Assembly (NCBI GenBank): GCA_030694265.1
Contig: JAUXYP010000013.1
Coordinates: 1 to 64,000 of the forward strand
DNA length: 64,000 nucleotides
Source: Sulfuricurvum sp.
Lineage (GTDB): Bacteria > Campylobacterota > Campylobacteria > Campylobacterales > Sulfurimonadaceae
Direction of reading: 5' to 3'
Notes under the pieces: generated by a model
Databases searched by the model: none
The model's input: only the letters and a program-made list of their open reading frames with translations
Told to the model about the DNA's origin: nothing
Program-made: the position numbers and the translations under genes
Part shown: piece by piece, positions 38,095 to 47,578 of the stretch
Layout: the number at the start of each line of letters is the position of its first letter
How positions within the stretch are numbered: position 1 is the stretch's first letter

Positions 38095-38954
38095 AACAGG
38101 ACTCCTAGGGTTAAAAGAGTGATGAGAAACATATCGAGCCGCTGCCGAAGCGATAATGCGGCATGTACATCCTCGGCAGTAATCTCTTTGCGCCCTTCTG
38201 CGAAATAGGGCTTTGCTTTGAGTGTTCCAAAATAGGAGGTCGGCCCACCAAGTGAGAGATTCAGTGACACTGCCATCGCCGCAATCGGGTATCCCGCATT
38301 AGGGCTCTCGTGCAACGCGCCGTAACGCCATGTTTGTTTGAGTTTTCCGAGTCTGCCAAAAAGAACAACTATTATCACCGCCGTAATACGGGAAGGGATG
38401 TAATTTAAAATATCGTCCAACCGTGCGCTTACCTTGCCAAATTTTTCGTAACGATCATTACGGTAACCTACCATCGAGTCGAGGGTATTGACCGCTTTGT
38501 ACACAAACAATCCGACTAACCCAAATAACAAAAGATAAAACAGCGGTGCGATCACCCCATCACTCAGATTTTCGGCATAGGTCTCGATGGCGGCTTTGTT
38601 GATGTCGCTTTCGCTGAGGTTTTCCGTGTCACGGCTGACGAGGTAGCGGATCGATTCGGGATGTGACAAGACGTTATGGACGCTATCGTAGAGCATTTTA
38701 CCTGCGATTCCTGTGGAGGCGATAACTCCTAAAATCCACGGATTGTGGATCAGGGTGATCGGATAGACGAGGGTTAACACACACGCTAACAACCAAAACA
38801 CGAGCCAAACCCCGCGTTTTATTGTTGGGGTATAAAACCTCTTTTGAAAAGCGGTGATGAAATCCCCCATGAGTACGACTGGGTGACGGATGAATTTAAA
38901 TTCTCCGAAGATGCGGTCGATGACGTAGGCTATCAGGGCTATGTCAAAAAACAC
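38091..38954 (-). CDS. cbiB: Adenosylcobinamide-phosphate synthase
   Basis: 287 residues, about five membrane segments. Conserved parts: RHPVVLMGDFI, AIETYAENLSDGVIAPLFY, and NLSLGGPTSYFG. Attaches the aminopropanol (phosphate) linker to cobyric acid. Downstream of the phosphate decarboxylase that makes that linker. Confidence 0.94.
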   Translation of the reverse strand: MFFDIALIAYVIDRIFGEFKFIRHPVVLMGDFITAFQKRFYTPTIKRGVWLVFWLLACVLTLVYPITLIHNPWILGVIASTGIAGKMLYDSVHNVLSHPESIRYLVSRDTENLSESDINKAAIETYAENLSDGVIAPLFYLLLFGLVGLFVYKAVNTLDSMVGYRNDRYEKFGKVSARLDDILNYIPSRITAVIIVVLFGRLGKLKQTWRYGALHESPNAGYPIAAMAVSLNLSLGGPTSYFGTLKAKPYFAEGRKEITAEDVHAALSLRQRLDMFLITLLTLGVLL

Positions 38955-39946
38955 AGCGCCTCCTCGAATCGTTTCAGATCAGGGGTACTTTTTACCGCGA
39001 TCCGAACATATCGCTCATCCAAAAAATCAAAATTAGAACAATCCCTCACCATAATCTTATAAGGAATGAGCTTTTCCTGAAATTCTTTGGCAGACATCGA
39101 AACAAGCCGTACGAAGAAAAAGTTCACATCGCTCTCATATATCTTCTCAAAAAGCGGAGAGTTTTCGAGGAGGTTTTTCAGATATGTTTTTGCCTCCGCA
39201 TTCAGCGTATACGATTGCGTACGAAACGGCTCATCGTTAAGAGCCGTGATGAGAAAATGGCTGTCGAGTGCCGAGATTTTCCACAGAGGCTCTTTTTCTT
39301 TAAGGGCGCGGATATTCTCACGCGAGGAGAGGACGACTCCGATCCTCACCCCTGCGCATCCGTAAAATTTGGTCTGTGATTTTAAAACATAAAGTTTGTC
39401 GTAGGTTTGCAGGTATCGGCTGACCGATTCTCCACCGCAAAATTCCAAAAATGATTCATCAATGAGAACCGTGCACCTTTTTGCAATCCACTGTTTCATC
39501 AGGGTATCTACATCATAGTAGTGTCCGTCGGGAGTAGAGGGGTTGACGAAAATGACCAGAGAACCTTCGGCAATCTCCGTATTTATACACTCAAAACGGT
39601 TGATGAGATTCACCTTTTTGCCGTGGAGAATGGCCGCTTTTTTGTATTCCAGATAGGCGGGGGAGTAGATGGTGCAGGTGGGCTGATCGAAAAAGCACAT
39701 GAGGGAGAAAATCGCTGAAGATCCTCCGTTAAAAATTTCTATCTCATTTGTATTAACCTTATAATAGTCGGCTAACGTGTGTGTTAGTTTTGTGTAATCG
39801 GGATAGGCATTGAGCGATACGCAACTAAAATCGACCGACGGAGTGATGAAGTTGATATTGCTAGAGAGATCGACAATCTCCTTGGGCGTGCAATCGCAGT
39901 GTTTCGCAAAGCCGTTCACATCTCCTCCGTGAGTGTAGGTCGTCAT
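38939..39946 (-). CDS. cobD: L-threonine-O-3-phosphate decarboxylase (PLP, CobD type)
   Basis: 335 residues, aminotransferase fold. PLP lysine in LKSQTKFYGCAGVRIG; start HGGDVNGFAKHCDC resembles CobD/CobC. Makes aminopropanol phosphate from threonine phosphate (or ethanolamine phosphate from serine phosphate in norcobamide makers). Which one is used cannot be read here. Needs a kinase supplying the phosphoamino acid; see the gene at 42120. Confidence 0.9.
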   Translation of the reverse strand: MTTYTHGGDVNGFAKHCDCTPKEIVDLSSNINFITPSVDFSCVSLNAYPDYTKLTHTLADYYKVNTNEIEIFNGGSSAIFSLMCFFDQPTCTIYSPAYLEYKKAAILHGKKVNLINRFECINTEIAEGSLVIFVNPSTPDGHYYDVDTLMKQWIAKRCTVLIDESFLEFCGGESVSRYLQTYDKLYVLKSQTKFYGCAGVRIGVVLSSRENIRALKEKEPLWKISALDSHFLITALNDEPFRTQSYTLNAEAKTYLKNLLENSPLFEKIYESDVNFFFVRLVSMSAKEFQEKLIPYKIMVRDCSNFDFLDERYVRIAVKSTPDLKRFEEALCFLT

Positions 39947-40434
39947 TTTAACCGTATCTCCAAGCCCAATTTCACTTCATACACTTCATCGCAGATACGG
40001 GCAAGAGTCTGACCGATGATGCCGCTGAGATCGACAAAGCGGCGGCTAAGGGGATCGTTTGGGATTACCCCCGTGCCAACATCGTTGAGGACAAACACGA
40101 TGTTAGCATCGATGTTTTCGAGTTCTTCGATGGCACTGATGAGAATTGCTTCCTCTTCCTCGATCCGATTGAGCAGCCACATGGAGATGCAGTCGATTAA
40201 ATAGGTGTGATTGGGCTGAATAGCAGCGGCGAGGTTACGGGTTTCTTCGATCGTTATAAAATCATTTTTTCGGGTGTTTCGGTGTTTTGCAATACGGGTT
40301 TCCATTTCGCTGTCGCCGAAACGGTTGTCGTACGTTGCGAGATAGTAGGGCTGATGGGTAGAGAGCTCTTTGGCATGATGTTCGGCCAGTGAGCTTTTGC
40401 CCGATTTTTGCCCTCCGAAGTAGAGTATTTTCAT
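39943..40434 (-). CDS. cobU: Adenosylcobinamide kinase / adenosylcobinamide-phosphate guanylyltransferase
   Basis: 163 residues with P-loop YFGGQKSGKSS at the very N-terminus and the active-site region RIAKHRNTRKNDF. Salvages cobinamide and makes adenosyl-GDP-cobinamide. Overlaps both neighbours by 4 nt. Confidence 0.92.
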   Translation of the reverse strand: MKILYFGGQKSGKSSLAEHHAKELSTHQPYYLATYDNRFGDSEMETRIAKHRNTRKNDFITIEETRNLAAAIQPNHTYLIDCISMWLLNRIEEEEAILISAIEELENIDANIVFVLNDVGTGVIPNDPLSRRFVDLSGIIGQTLARICDEVYEVKLGLEIRLK

Positions 40435-41498
40435 TGTAAAAAGCTCTCTACTTTACGGGTGATTTGCTCTTTGGTAATACCGTTGAGGCAGGCGTACATG
40501 AGTGCGCCTCCCGCACCGACACCCTCTTTGGCTTCCCCTTCATCATAGAGTTTGAGGGCAGGATGCTGTGTGAGTGAAAAGTCAAAATCGACATAATACG
40601 CATTGATTTTAAAATCGAGCATTTCGAGCAGCCCTTTAATATCCGAATTAGGGTCTTCATAGACCCATTTGGTGGTACACAGTGCGAGTTTATGGCTATT
40701 GATAGTCTGGTTCGTGTGCTTGAGGATTGAATTGATCACCAAAAGCAGTGCGGCCATCTGTGTACCGCCGGCCAGTACCGTGGTAATCTTGCGGTTTCGA
40801 AGCCCCAGCACAAATCCCGCATTGAACATGAGCATGTTATCGCTCACGCGAGAGAGCTTTTCAAACAAATCTTCATTCTCGCCACAGCTGGAAAGAGCTG
40901 TATCAACAACGTGCTCTTTTATGCTGCTTGGGGCATTTTTAAAACTGCTGCTAAATTTTTCACGGGCATCGTACCCTAAAGCCAAAGCGGTTGCGAGGGC
41001 GGTAGTCGTACCGGAGGGAACCGATTCTCCTAAAATAATATAGTCGCTGTAGAAGCTATATTCTTGCGCAAATTCTAACCCTTTTTCAAACAGCTCCATC
41101 GCATTGATATTGGCCCCTGTGTTGATTGAACCGCTTGGGACAATCCCAAAGTCATAGAGCGGAAAGTAGTCTATTATTGGTTTTACTTCGAGTCCAAGGT
41201 CAAGCAAAGCGAGTGTATTAAAGGGGCGAAGGAGATGAACTGCTCGTGTGATAAGGCCTGGTGTTGGGACTCCTTTTTGGGTTGTGGCGATATTTTTGAG
41301 ACTTTTCACCTCTCCGGTGCAGAGGAACTCAGCATCGAGCGTCGGAGTCAGATGAATCATTCCGGGAATCCCAGCTTGGGTAATTCCCTCTATTTTAGCT
41401 GTATCGGTATTGCTGAGACTTAGAAAAAATGTCCCCTTTTTACCGCGTAAATATTCAGCAAAATCGCTGCTTCCCACAATCGTTTTAACAGTCATCAT
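40431..41498 (-). CDS. cobT: Nicotinate-nucleotide:dimethylbenzimidazole phosphoribosyltransferase (CobT family)
   Basis: 355 residues. Family features: GVPTPGLITRAV, GIVPSGSINTGANINAM, and ILGESVPSGTTTALATALALG. Makes alpha-ribazole phosphate from the lower-ligand base. The sequence belongs to the divergent CobT group seen in Campylobacterota and archaea rather than the enterobacterial type. Next to bluB, which supplies the base. Confidence 0.87.
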   Translation of the reverse strand: MMTVKTIVGSSDFAEYLRGKKGTFFLSLSNTDTAKIEGITQAGIPGMIHLTPTLDAEFLCTGEVKSLKNIATTQKGVPTPGLITRAVHLLRPFNTLALLDLGLEVKPIIDYFPLYDFGIVPSGSINTGANINAMELFEKGLEFAQEYSFYSDYIILGESVPSGTTTALATALALGYDAREKFSSSFKNAPSSIKEHVVDTALSSCGENEDLFEKLSRVSDNMLMFNAGFVLGLRNRKITTVLAGGTQMAALLLVINSILKHTNQTINSHKLALCTTKWVYEDPNSDIKGLLEMLDFKINAYYVDFDFSLTQHPALKLYDEGEAKEGVGAGGALMYACLNGITKEQITRKVESFLQ

Positions 41499-42123
41499 TT
41501 GTCCTTTTTGAAATTACTTCACAGAGCTCTTTTTTCGTTTCCCAGTTGAGTGTCTGTAGTTCGGGTACCTCTAAAAACTCAGAGACATAGCCTATCGTCA
41601 GATAGGCGATCAGTTTGTAGTCTGAAGAGATCTCTAATATCTTTTTGATTTTTTTAGGCTTGAGAATACTCACCCACCCAACGCCTATGTTATAGGCACG
41701 TGCCATCAGCCACAAGTTTTGGATGGCGCACACGACACTGTACTCACCGACTTTCTTTTGGGTAGTTTGCCCTAAAATCGCTTTAGTAGGCTTTTTGTAG
41801 AGGACGGCGATATTGTAGGCGGCTTCTTTGATCCCCTCGAGCTTCAGGGAAGGATAGAGGGTGTCGTTTCGAAAGATTTTTTTTGCTTTTTGATTCTCTT
41901 TTTTAAACTCTGAGTATACCTTTTCACGTAGGTCTGAATCGTCAATAACCATAAATTCCCATGGTTGCGAAAATCCCACGGAGGGGGCGCAATTGGCGGC
42001 ATAAAAAATCGCTTCCAAAATTTCGGGTTCGATGGCTTTATCAATGTAGCGATTGCCTCTGACATCGCGGCGTGCCGAGAGAATTATTTGAAGCGCCTTC
42101 GCGTCTTGGAGAGTGAAATTCAC
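41485..42123 (-). CDS. bluB: 5,6-dimethylbenzimidazole synthase (BluB)
   Basis: 212 residues, nitroreductase fold. The BluB-type start SARRDVRGNRYID and CAPSVGFSQPWEFM and a later GVGWVSIL are present. BluB breaks reduced FMN with oxygen to give dimethylbenzimidazole. Its presence means true cobalamin can be made when some oxygen is available. Overlaps cobT by 14 nt and the kinase gene by 4 nt. Confidence 0.9.
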   Translation of the reverse strand: MNFTLQDAKALQIILSARRDVRGNRYIDKAIEPEILEAIFYAANCAPSVGFSQPWEFMVIDDSDLREKVYSEFKKENQKAKKIFRNDTLYPSLKLEGIKEAAYNIAVLYKKPTKAILGQTTQKKVGEYSVVCAIQNLWLMARAYNIGVGWVSILKPKKIKKILEISSDYKLIAYLTIGYVSEFLEVPELQTLNWETKKELCEVISKRTNDDC

Positions 42124-42926
42124 ATAGAACCTTTTGGATGGGTGTCCAAGAGTGTGATCTTGGCAAGGAGGCTTTGATAGTCCCGATGATTAATATAGCG
42201 GCTAGTTGCGTAATACAAAAGCGCGTATCTCATATAGGGGACAAACTCTCTAAATTTTATATTGCTGTTATAGTGTGTTAGCAAGAGATTGATTTTGGCA
42301 TAATAGTTTTTCTCCTCTAAACACCATGAGATCGCAACGACAGCTAGATCAAACAAAAAATCCCCCTCGCATGCCTCGATAAAATCAAAAACACCGCTAA
42401 GCTCATCGTTTTCAAAAAGGACATTGTCCAAAAACAGATCTCCGTGTATCACCCCATCCCGCGAAAATTGAAGATCGAAGGAATCAAAAATTTCCTGAAA
42501 TGGCAAATAGTTTGTTTGATGAATAAGGGATTGGAGGCGTGAAGATTCAAACAAAGGGGTATTTATGGACGTGAGTCCGGCAGTTTGTGCATGAAAACGG
42601 CGCATAAACCCAGCCATTTGGATGATGTGATTTTCATTGGCGTTTTCGAGACTTTGTCCGTTGAGTTTTTCATACAGTACGCACGGTTTTTTCTGGAGAA
42701 AAAAAACATTACTGCTGTGTTTGGTAACGGGAAGAGCAGAGAGGTTTAGCAGCAAATTTCTCTCTTCTAAAATAGCATCCGTAGAAGCTGATTCAAACAG
42801 TTTAAGTACGCCGCGATCGGTCAGATAAACACTGTCGCTGACCCCATGTTCGGTGGGGGTCAATATCGTACAAGAGAGGATACTGGAGACTTCTTTTAGA
42901 GTGATAGCTGTTTTGACCCCCATCAT
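42120..42926 (-). CDS. APH/ThrB2-fold kinase in the cobalamin operon, candidate threonine kinase
   Basis: 268 residues, aminoglycoside-phosphotransferase/homoserine-kinase-II fold: catalytic H161-G-D163 and N168 (HGDLFLDN), metal-binding D181 (VFDFIEAC). Cytoplasmic. It sits between btuC and bluB with 4-nt overlaps. The pathway needs phosphothreonine for CobD, usually from PduX (GHMP kinase), which is not in this operon. Homoserine kinases of this fold act on a close analogue of threonine, so this may be the missing kinase. That is inference; a homoserine or choline kinase is the alternative. Confidence 0.75.
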   Translation of the reverse strand: MMGVKTAITLKEVSSILSCTILTPTEHGVSDSVYLTDRGVLKLFESASTDAILEERNLLLNLSALPVTKHSSNVFFLQKKPCVLYEKLNGQSLENANENHIIQMAGFMRRFHAQTAGLTSINTPLFESSRLQSLIHQTNYLPFQEIFDSFDLQFSRDGVIHGDLFLDNVLFENDELSGVFDFIEACEGDFLFDLAVVAISWCLEEKNYYAKINLLLTHYNSNIKFREFVPYMRYALLYYATSRYINHRDYQSLLAKITLLDTHPKGSM

Positions 42927-43876
42927 CGCCCTCTATTTCGATGTAAGATTAGATAGATAAAAAATGGTCCGCCCAGCAGCGAGGTGATCACACCGATGGG
43001 AATATCGGAAGAGGCTCCCAGATTTCGGGCGATCAGATCACATAAAACCAAAAAGACTCCGCCGTAAAAAAAGGTAGGAAAGATCAGCTGATCACTGCTT
43101 TTTTGATACAGCGTTTTGATGATGTGGGGAACAATCAGCCCTACAAATCCGATCGGCCCTACGACGCTGACGCATACGGCAATGGCAAGTGAGGTGAGCA
43201 ACAGGAGCAGCATGGTGATTTTTCCTACTTCGATCCCTTTGAGAAAAGCAAAATCGAGTGATGCCAGCAGCAATTTTACCTCCTTGCGATATCCATGGAT
43301 CGTTGCCAATAGTAAAAGAGAAACACCGGCGACCGGATAGACTAAACCAAAGCCGATGATATTCAAACTTCCCATCGTGAAGCGGACGATGGAGTAGCTT
43401 TGTGAAAAATCGCTAAGAAAAAACAGGACCATAAGGGCCGCTGAATAGAAAAATGAAAGGGCTACTCCCACAAGCAATAATGAGTTCGTTTGCGTTGTTT
43501 TAAGCGATCGGGAGATTAAGAACAAAACAAAAACGGTGAGCAACGCTCCACCAAAACTAAACAGGTACTGCCAAAAGACGGTTCCCGCAAAAAAGACGAT
43601 GGCGATAGCAGTTCCCAACGTCGCACCGCTCGCAACACCCAGAGTAAAAGGGGTAGTGAGCGGATTGCGAAACAGACTTTGAAATACCAGTCCCGCAAGG
43701 CTCAAGATTGCACCGCTAAAAAAAGCGATCGCAACCCTAGGGACGCGCAGTTGCCAAAATAACATGTGCGAAGAGGATGCGTTGTTGAGCATATCCTCAA
43801 AATGCAGATCAATTTGTCCAAAGAATGGAGCAATGACGATTAGGACAATTGCGAGGAGGATGCTAAAGAGTTTCAT
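42923..43876 (-). CDS. btuC: Cobalamin ABC transporter permease (BtuC/FecCD family)
   Basis: 317 residues, about 10 membrane segments, with the FecCD-type segments RVAIAFFSGAILSLAGLVFQ, PLTTPFTLGVASGATLG and GFVGLIVPHI. Context (btuB, btuF, btuD) makes cobalamin the likely cargo. Overlaps btuD by 14 nt. Confidence 0.9.
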   Translation of the reverse strand: MKLFSILLAIVLIVIAPFFGQIDLHFEDMLNNASSSHMLFWQLRVPRVAIAFFSGAILSLAGLVFQSLFRNPLTTPFTLGVASGATLGTAIAIVFFAGTVFWQYLFSFGGALLTVFVLFLISRSLKTTQTNSLLLVGVALSFFYSAALMVLFFLSDFSQSYSIVRFTMGSLNIIGFGLVYPVAGVSLLLLATIHGYRKEVKLLLASLDFAFLKGIEVGKITMLLLLLTSLAIAVCVSVVGPIGFVGLIVPHIIKTLYQKSSDQLIFPTFFYGGVFLVLCDLIARNLGASSDIPIGVITSLLGGPFFIYLILHRNRGR

Positions 43877-44576
43877 CGTAATTCACCATAAAATTTCCGT
43901 CAATATTTTTGATTGCGTTTCCAAAACAGCTTTTGAGATGCTTTTGCTCAAAAAACGGTTCACATGGACCATGGTATTGAACTTTCCCTTCTTCTAAAAA
44001 CAAGATGTTATACCTCAGTTTATACGCTAGATTGAGGTCATGGGTGATGATGATCTTATTGTGAAAATAGGGGCTGTTTTTGAGGAGTTGATAAACGGTT
44101 ACTTTTTTTGCCTGATCGAGATTTGCGGTGGGTTCATCGAGAATAGTATACAGTGCTTGATGGACCATTGCTCCCCCTATGAGCAGTAAGGCTGATTCTC
44201 CACTGCTGAGTTTATGGCATTGCTTGTTCTTGAGATGTGTTATCCCAAGTAGTTCCAAAACGTTATGTAAATGATCGGATTGTTTTTCTTGGATGATATT
44301 GAGATTCAGGTAGTCCCATACGGTGAGATATTCGTCGTAAATACCCAGTTTGGCAGGGATAAAATTGATGTATTGTGCGCGTTGCTTCGCAGAGAGGAGT
44401 GCAATTTTTTGACCCTCTATCGTAACGCTATCGTTATGAATAAGATGACAAATTGCTTTTGCCAGTGTCGTCTTTCCACTTCCATTACTTCCGAGAATAG
44501 TTACGTTTTGATTGTGTTCAAGCTTAAAGCTAATGTGCTTTAATATCTGATGAGAGAGATTATCGACGTGCAGCAT
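43863..44576 (-). CDS. btuD: Cobalamin ABC transporter ATPase
   Basis: 237 residues: Walker A GSNGSGKTT (29-37), signature KLSSGESALLLI, Walker B YTILDEPTANLD, and H-switch IITHDL. Same unit as btuC and btuF. The signature LSSGE is a mild variant of LSGGE. Confidence 0.9.
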   Translation of the reverse strand: MLHVDNLSHQILKHISFKLEHNQNVTILGSNGSGKTTLAKAICHLIHNDSVTIEGQKIALLSAKQRAQYINFIPAKLGIYDEYLTVWDYLNLNIIQEKQSDHLHNVLELLGITHLKNKQCHKLSSGESALLLIGGAMVHQALYTILDEPTANLDQAKKVTVYQLLKNSPYFHNKIIITHDLNLAYKLRYNILFLEEGKVQYHGPCEPFFEQKHLKSCFGNAIKNIDGNFMVNYDETL

Positions 44577-45387
44577 CGGTTAAAAATCCTCTCATATCGG
44601 TTATAAACAAGCCTAATCGCTGGCTCGGATTACTAGAGTACTCTTTGTCCTCGACGTAAATCTTTTTGTTTTTGACGGCATTGATCGGAACGCCCAGCCA
44701 CGGTTTGATCAGCGCCTCTTTGGTCAGCCCAAGCTCGTGGGTATTGGGGGCGAGTAAAATCACGATATCAGGATTGATTGCTATGATGTTCTCGAGATTT
44801 AAAACTGGCTGCCCCTTTCGTTTGCTTTGCAGAGCATTGCGATTTCCGCTGGCACGGATAATGTCTTCAAAATAGAGATTTTGCCCTGAAACATAGAGGG
44901 GTTTTGAGAGATCCGTATTGTGGCCGAACACCATCAAGATCTTCTGATTTTTGACAATCCCTTTGAGGGAATGAAGCTTTTGATCGAGTTCGCTTACGAT
45001 GTGTTTTCCCTCATTCTCTTTATTCACATAGTGGGCAATAGAGTAGATGGATTGACGGATAGAGGGATACGTGTCTATTTTGATGACCATCGTTTTGATC
45101 CCAAGCTGTTCGAGCTTCTGAGCAAAATGAGCGTTGTTTTCCTGCATGATCACCATTGAGGGATTGAGAGAAAGTATTTTCTCCAAAGAGGGGGCAAAAT
45201 ATCCCCCGACTTTGGGTTTTGATTTGGCTGCGGGAGGATAATTGCAATACTCGGTATTAGCAATGATACTATCCTGCGCACCAAGGGCAAAGATGGTCTC
45301 GTTGATAGCAGGACTTAGTGCAATAATGCGCTCTTGAGCAAATAGAACACCGTGTAATAAAACGAGCAGGCATACTCTCAATAACAT
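44560..45387 (-). CDS. btuF: Periplasmic cobalamin-binding protein
   Basis: 275 residues with a signal peptide (about 1-17) and the FecB/BtuF fold (RIIALSPAINETIFALGA, NPDIVILLAPNTHE). Delivers the corrinoid to BtuCD. Overlaps both btuD and the upstream DUF4430 gene. Confidence 0.88.
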   Translation of the reverse strand: MLLRVCLLVLLHGVLFAQERIIALSPAINETIFALGAQDSIIANTEYCNYPPAAKSKPKVGGYFAPSLEKILSLNPSMVIMQENNAHFAQKLEQLGIKTMVIKIDTYPSIRQSIYSIAHYVNKENEGKHIVSELDQKLHSLKGIVKNQKILMVFGHNTDLSKPLYVSGQNLYFEDIIRASGNRNALQSKRKGQPVLNLENIIAINPDIVILLAPNTHELGLTKEALIKPWLGVPINAVKNKKIYVEDKEYSSNPSQRLGLFITDMRGFLTDAARR

Positions 45388-45722
45388 GCTTCAACCTTAT
45401 AAATCCACAGCATACTTTTTGCATCTTGTAACGGATAATTTTCTGCTGTAGTATGGACTGATCGACCATCGATGAGGTAAAACCACCCAAATTTTCCAAC
45501 TTGAGAGGTTATCCCGTCAATCGAGCGGACAAAAAGAAATCTTCCCGTCTTGCTTGTTTGAACCATACTGACTTTTTGAAGTACTTCAAGAGCACTCACG
45601 CCAGGAGTATAATGCGTTTGGACAATTTTATCAGGAGTACCATTGCCATACACAATGGTGACTTCGATATCGTTTGCAAAGATACTTGTCCATAAAAGGA
45701 AGAGTACAATAAGCACTTTCAT
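45378..45722 (-). CDS. Small periplasmic DUF4430 (transcobalamin C-terminal-like) protein
   Basis: 114 residues from the ATG at 45722: signal peptide MKVLIVLFLLWTSIFA, then one DUF4430 domain with GVSALEVLQKV and KFGWFYLIDG, the hallmark Trp-aromatic-turn seen in the C-terminal domain of transcobalamin and intrinsic factor. The ATG shares a base with the btuB stop (TAATG), and the end overlaps btuF. Position between outer-membrane receptor and periplasmic binder suggests a corrinoid-handling role; not shown. Confidence 0.8.
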   Translation of the reverse strand: MKVLIVLFLLWTSIFANDIEVTIVYGNGTPDKIVQTHYTPGVSALEVLQKVSMVQTSKTGRFLFVRSIDGITSQVGKFGWFYLIDGRSVHTTAENYPLQDAKSMLWIYKVEACY

Positions 45723-47533
45723 TAAAATGACGCTTTCAATCCTAGATAACATGCACGTGGAGACGTTGCATATCCATTTACAGTTTGATAGTATCTATCG
45801 GTTATGTTATCAATTTTACCATAAAGCTGGACCGAGTTGGTAAGATCGTAATTTACGACAGCATTGGCAATGGTATAACCTCCTGTTTGTGCAGAAACAG
45901 TATGTGTTCCATACGTATACTGAACTCTTGTGCCAACATACTCTCCAAATGCTCCGAAATGAAACTTCTCAATACCGTAATAATCGATTCCAATTTTGAG
46001 GTTCTCTTTTGCGCGACGCTCCAAGTCAAACCCATCTTTGTCTTTCGCACTGAGTTGTGTGTAGTTGACAGATAGTAGAGTATCGGCAAGAATTTGATTT
46101 TTATATTCTGCTTCTATCCCTTTAAAGGTTGATGTCCCGATGAGATTGTTGTACTTTACATTTGCACTGTCCCAAGCAATCATATTATCCGTAGTATTGT
46201 AAAAATAAGTGAGTGTTACAGATTTGTATCCCAAAGAGATATCATAGCTTCTGGTGGATTCAGGCGTTAAAGTACTGTTCCCATAGGTTGGTGTGAAGAG
46301 TTGAAATGCAGAAGGGACATTATAGCCAGTACCATAGTTACTAGAGAGATAGAACTCTTTATTAAAATTATGTTTGATCCCTATTTTTCCGGTTGTTTTA
46401 TCATTAAACGCATCATAGTCATCACTCCTAAGAGATTCTGTAATGATTGTTTTATCGTTGATGATATTATTGTTGGTAATCGACAATCCCTTGTCGGTAT
46501 ATTTTTTATTCAAAGCATTGAGGTGTTCAAAACTTTTATAATCAGCCCCTATTATGATAAAGTCTTTTTGATTATTGTATGGAATGCGGGAAGTAAGTCC
46601 ATATTCTTTGGTAATACCGTCATATTCTTTTGTCGATGTATCTTGCGGATAGTCCCTTTCAAAGGTAGATGATTTGGCATAGATATTGACTTCGTTGAAG
46701 CTATCGATATGATTGAAGTTAATTGAAGAAAGTTTATCGTGCACGGTACTGTTATAAATACCATTGGGTGCGCTGCTTGGATCTCCTTCATTTTGAGCAT
46801 TAATAATAGTATGTAAAAGGTTGATTTTATTGGTTTCATTGATCTTAAAGCCGAGCTTTAAAGAGGTGGTCGCATTTTTATATCCATCATCTTCCAGCGT
46901 ATTGATATCTACACCTTTGGGTGCAACAGCTGTAAAACCATCGGTCTCGATAATATTGGAATTAACTTTAAAATAATAAGCATCGGTTGCATAGGAGGCA
47001 GCAGCGCCATATTTTTTGGTATTAAAACTTCCATATTCACCAGTAACTGAACCATGAAGTCCTTTTTGAGCAGTTTTCGTAATGATATTGATGACCCCTG
47101 CACTTGCATCATTTCCCCAGATCCCACTTTGGGCTCCTTTGATAAGTTCGATTTGCTCGATATCGGTGACCATTAAATGTTCAAAAGCAGATCCCACGAT
47201 ACTATTTGATGGATCGTTATATCGGATTCCATCGATGAGGACAAGCACTCTGCTTGTATCAAATCCTCGCATAAATACAGAGGTTGACTTTCCAAGTCCA
47301 CCATTACTGACAGTACTAATCCCTGAAACTAAATTTAGCGCATCAGCGACAGTGGTAATATGTTTTTCTTCTATTTCTGCAGCGGTGATGATGTTGGCAT
47401 TGGAAGTGATGGTACTTAGAGATTGTTGTGTTTTAGTAGCACTGACGACGATTGGATCGACAGTGAGTGTATCAGCCCCTAGTGAGGCAACAAGTATCAC
47501 GGATAGCGACAGTGAGAAGGTGTGTTTAAACAT
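45722..47533 (-). CDS. btuB: TonB-dependent cobalamin receptor (BtuB-like)
   Basis: 603 residues: signal peptide (about 1-20), TonB box DPIVVSAT, plug domain (ALNLVSGISTVSNGGLGKST, FMRGFDTSRVLVLIDGI), 22-strand barrel and terminal Phe (LGLKASF). First gene of the operon. Its ribosome site AAGGAC lies in a hairpin arm (see 47534). Confidence 0.9.
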   Translation of the reverse strand: MFKHTFSLSLSVILVASLGADTLTVDPIVVSATKTQQSLSTITSNANIITAAEIEEKHITTVADALNLVSGISTVSNGGLGKSTSVFMRGFDTSRVLVLIDGIRYNDPSNSIVGSAFEHLMVTDIEQIELIKGAQSGIWGNDASAGVINIITKTAQKGLHGSVTGEYGSFNTKKYGAAASYATDAYYFKVNSNIIETDGFTAVAPKGVDINTLEDDGYKNATTSLKLGFKINETNKINLLHTIINAQNEGDPSSAPNGIYNSTVHDKLSSINFNHIDSFNEVNIYAKSSTFERDYPQDTSTKEYDGITKEYGLTSRIPYNNQKDFIIIGADYKSFEHLNALNKKYTDKGLSITNNNIINDKTIITESLRSDDYDAFNDKTTGKIGIKHNFNKEFYLSSNYGTGYNVPSAFQLFTPTYGNSTLTPESTRSYDISLGYKSVTLTYFYNTTDNMIAWDSANVKYNNLIGTSTFKGIEAEYKNQILADTLLSVNYTQLSAKDKDGFDLERRAKENLKIGIDYYGIEKFHFGAFGEYVGTRVQYTYGTHTVSAQTGGYTIANAVVNYDLTNSVQLYGKIDNITDRYYQTVNGYATSPRACYLGLKASF

Positions 47534-47578
47534 GAGTGTCCTTGAATAATGGTAATAATAGATGTGTTAAGGACACTC
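47534..47578 (-). promoter_or_regulatory. Hairpin that could hide the btuB ribosome-binding site
   Basis: On the minus strand GAGTGTCCTT (47578-47569) pairs perfectly with AAGGACACTC (47543-47534), a 10-bp stem with a 25-nt loop. The right arm contains the AAGGA ribosome site and ends directly at the btuB ATG (47533). This is how expression platforms of translational riboswitches look. I found no canonical B12 box upstream. Confidence 0.6.
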
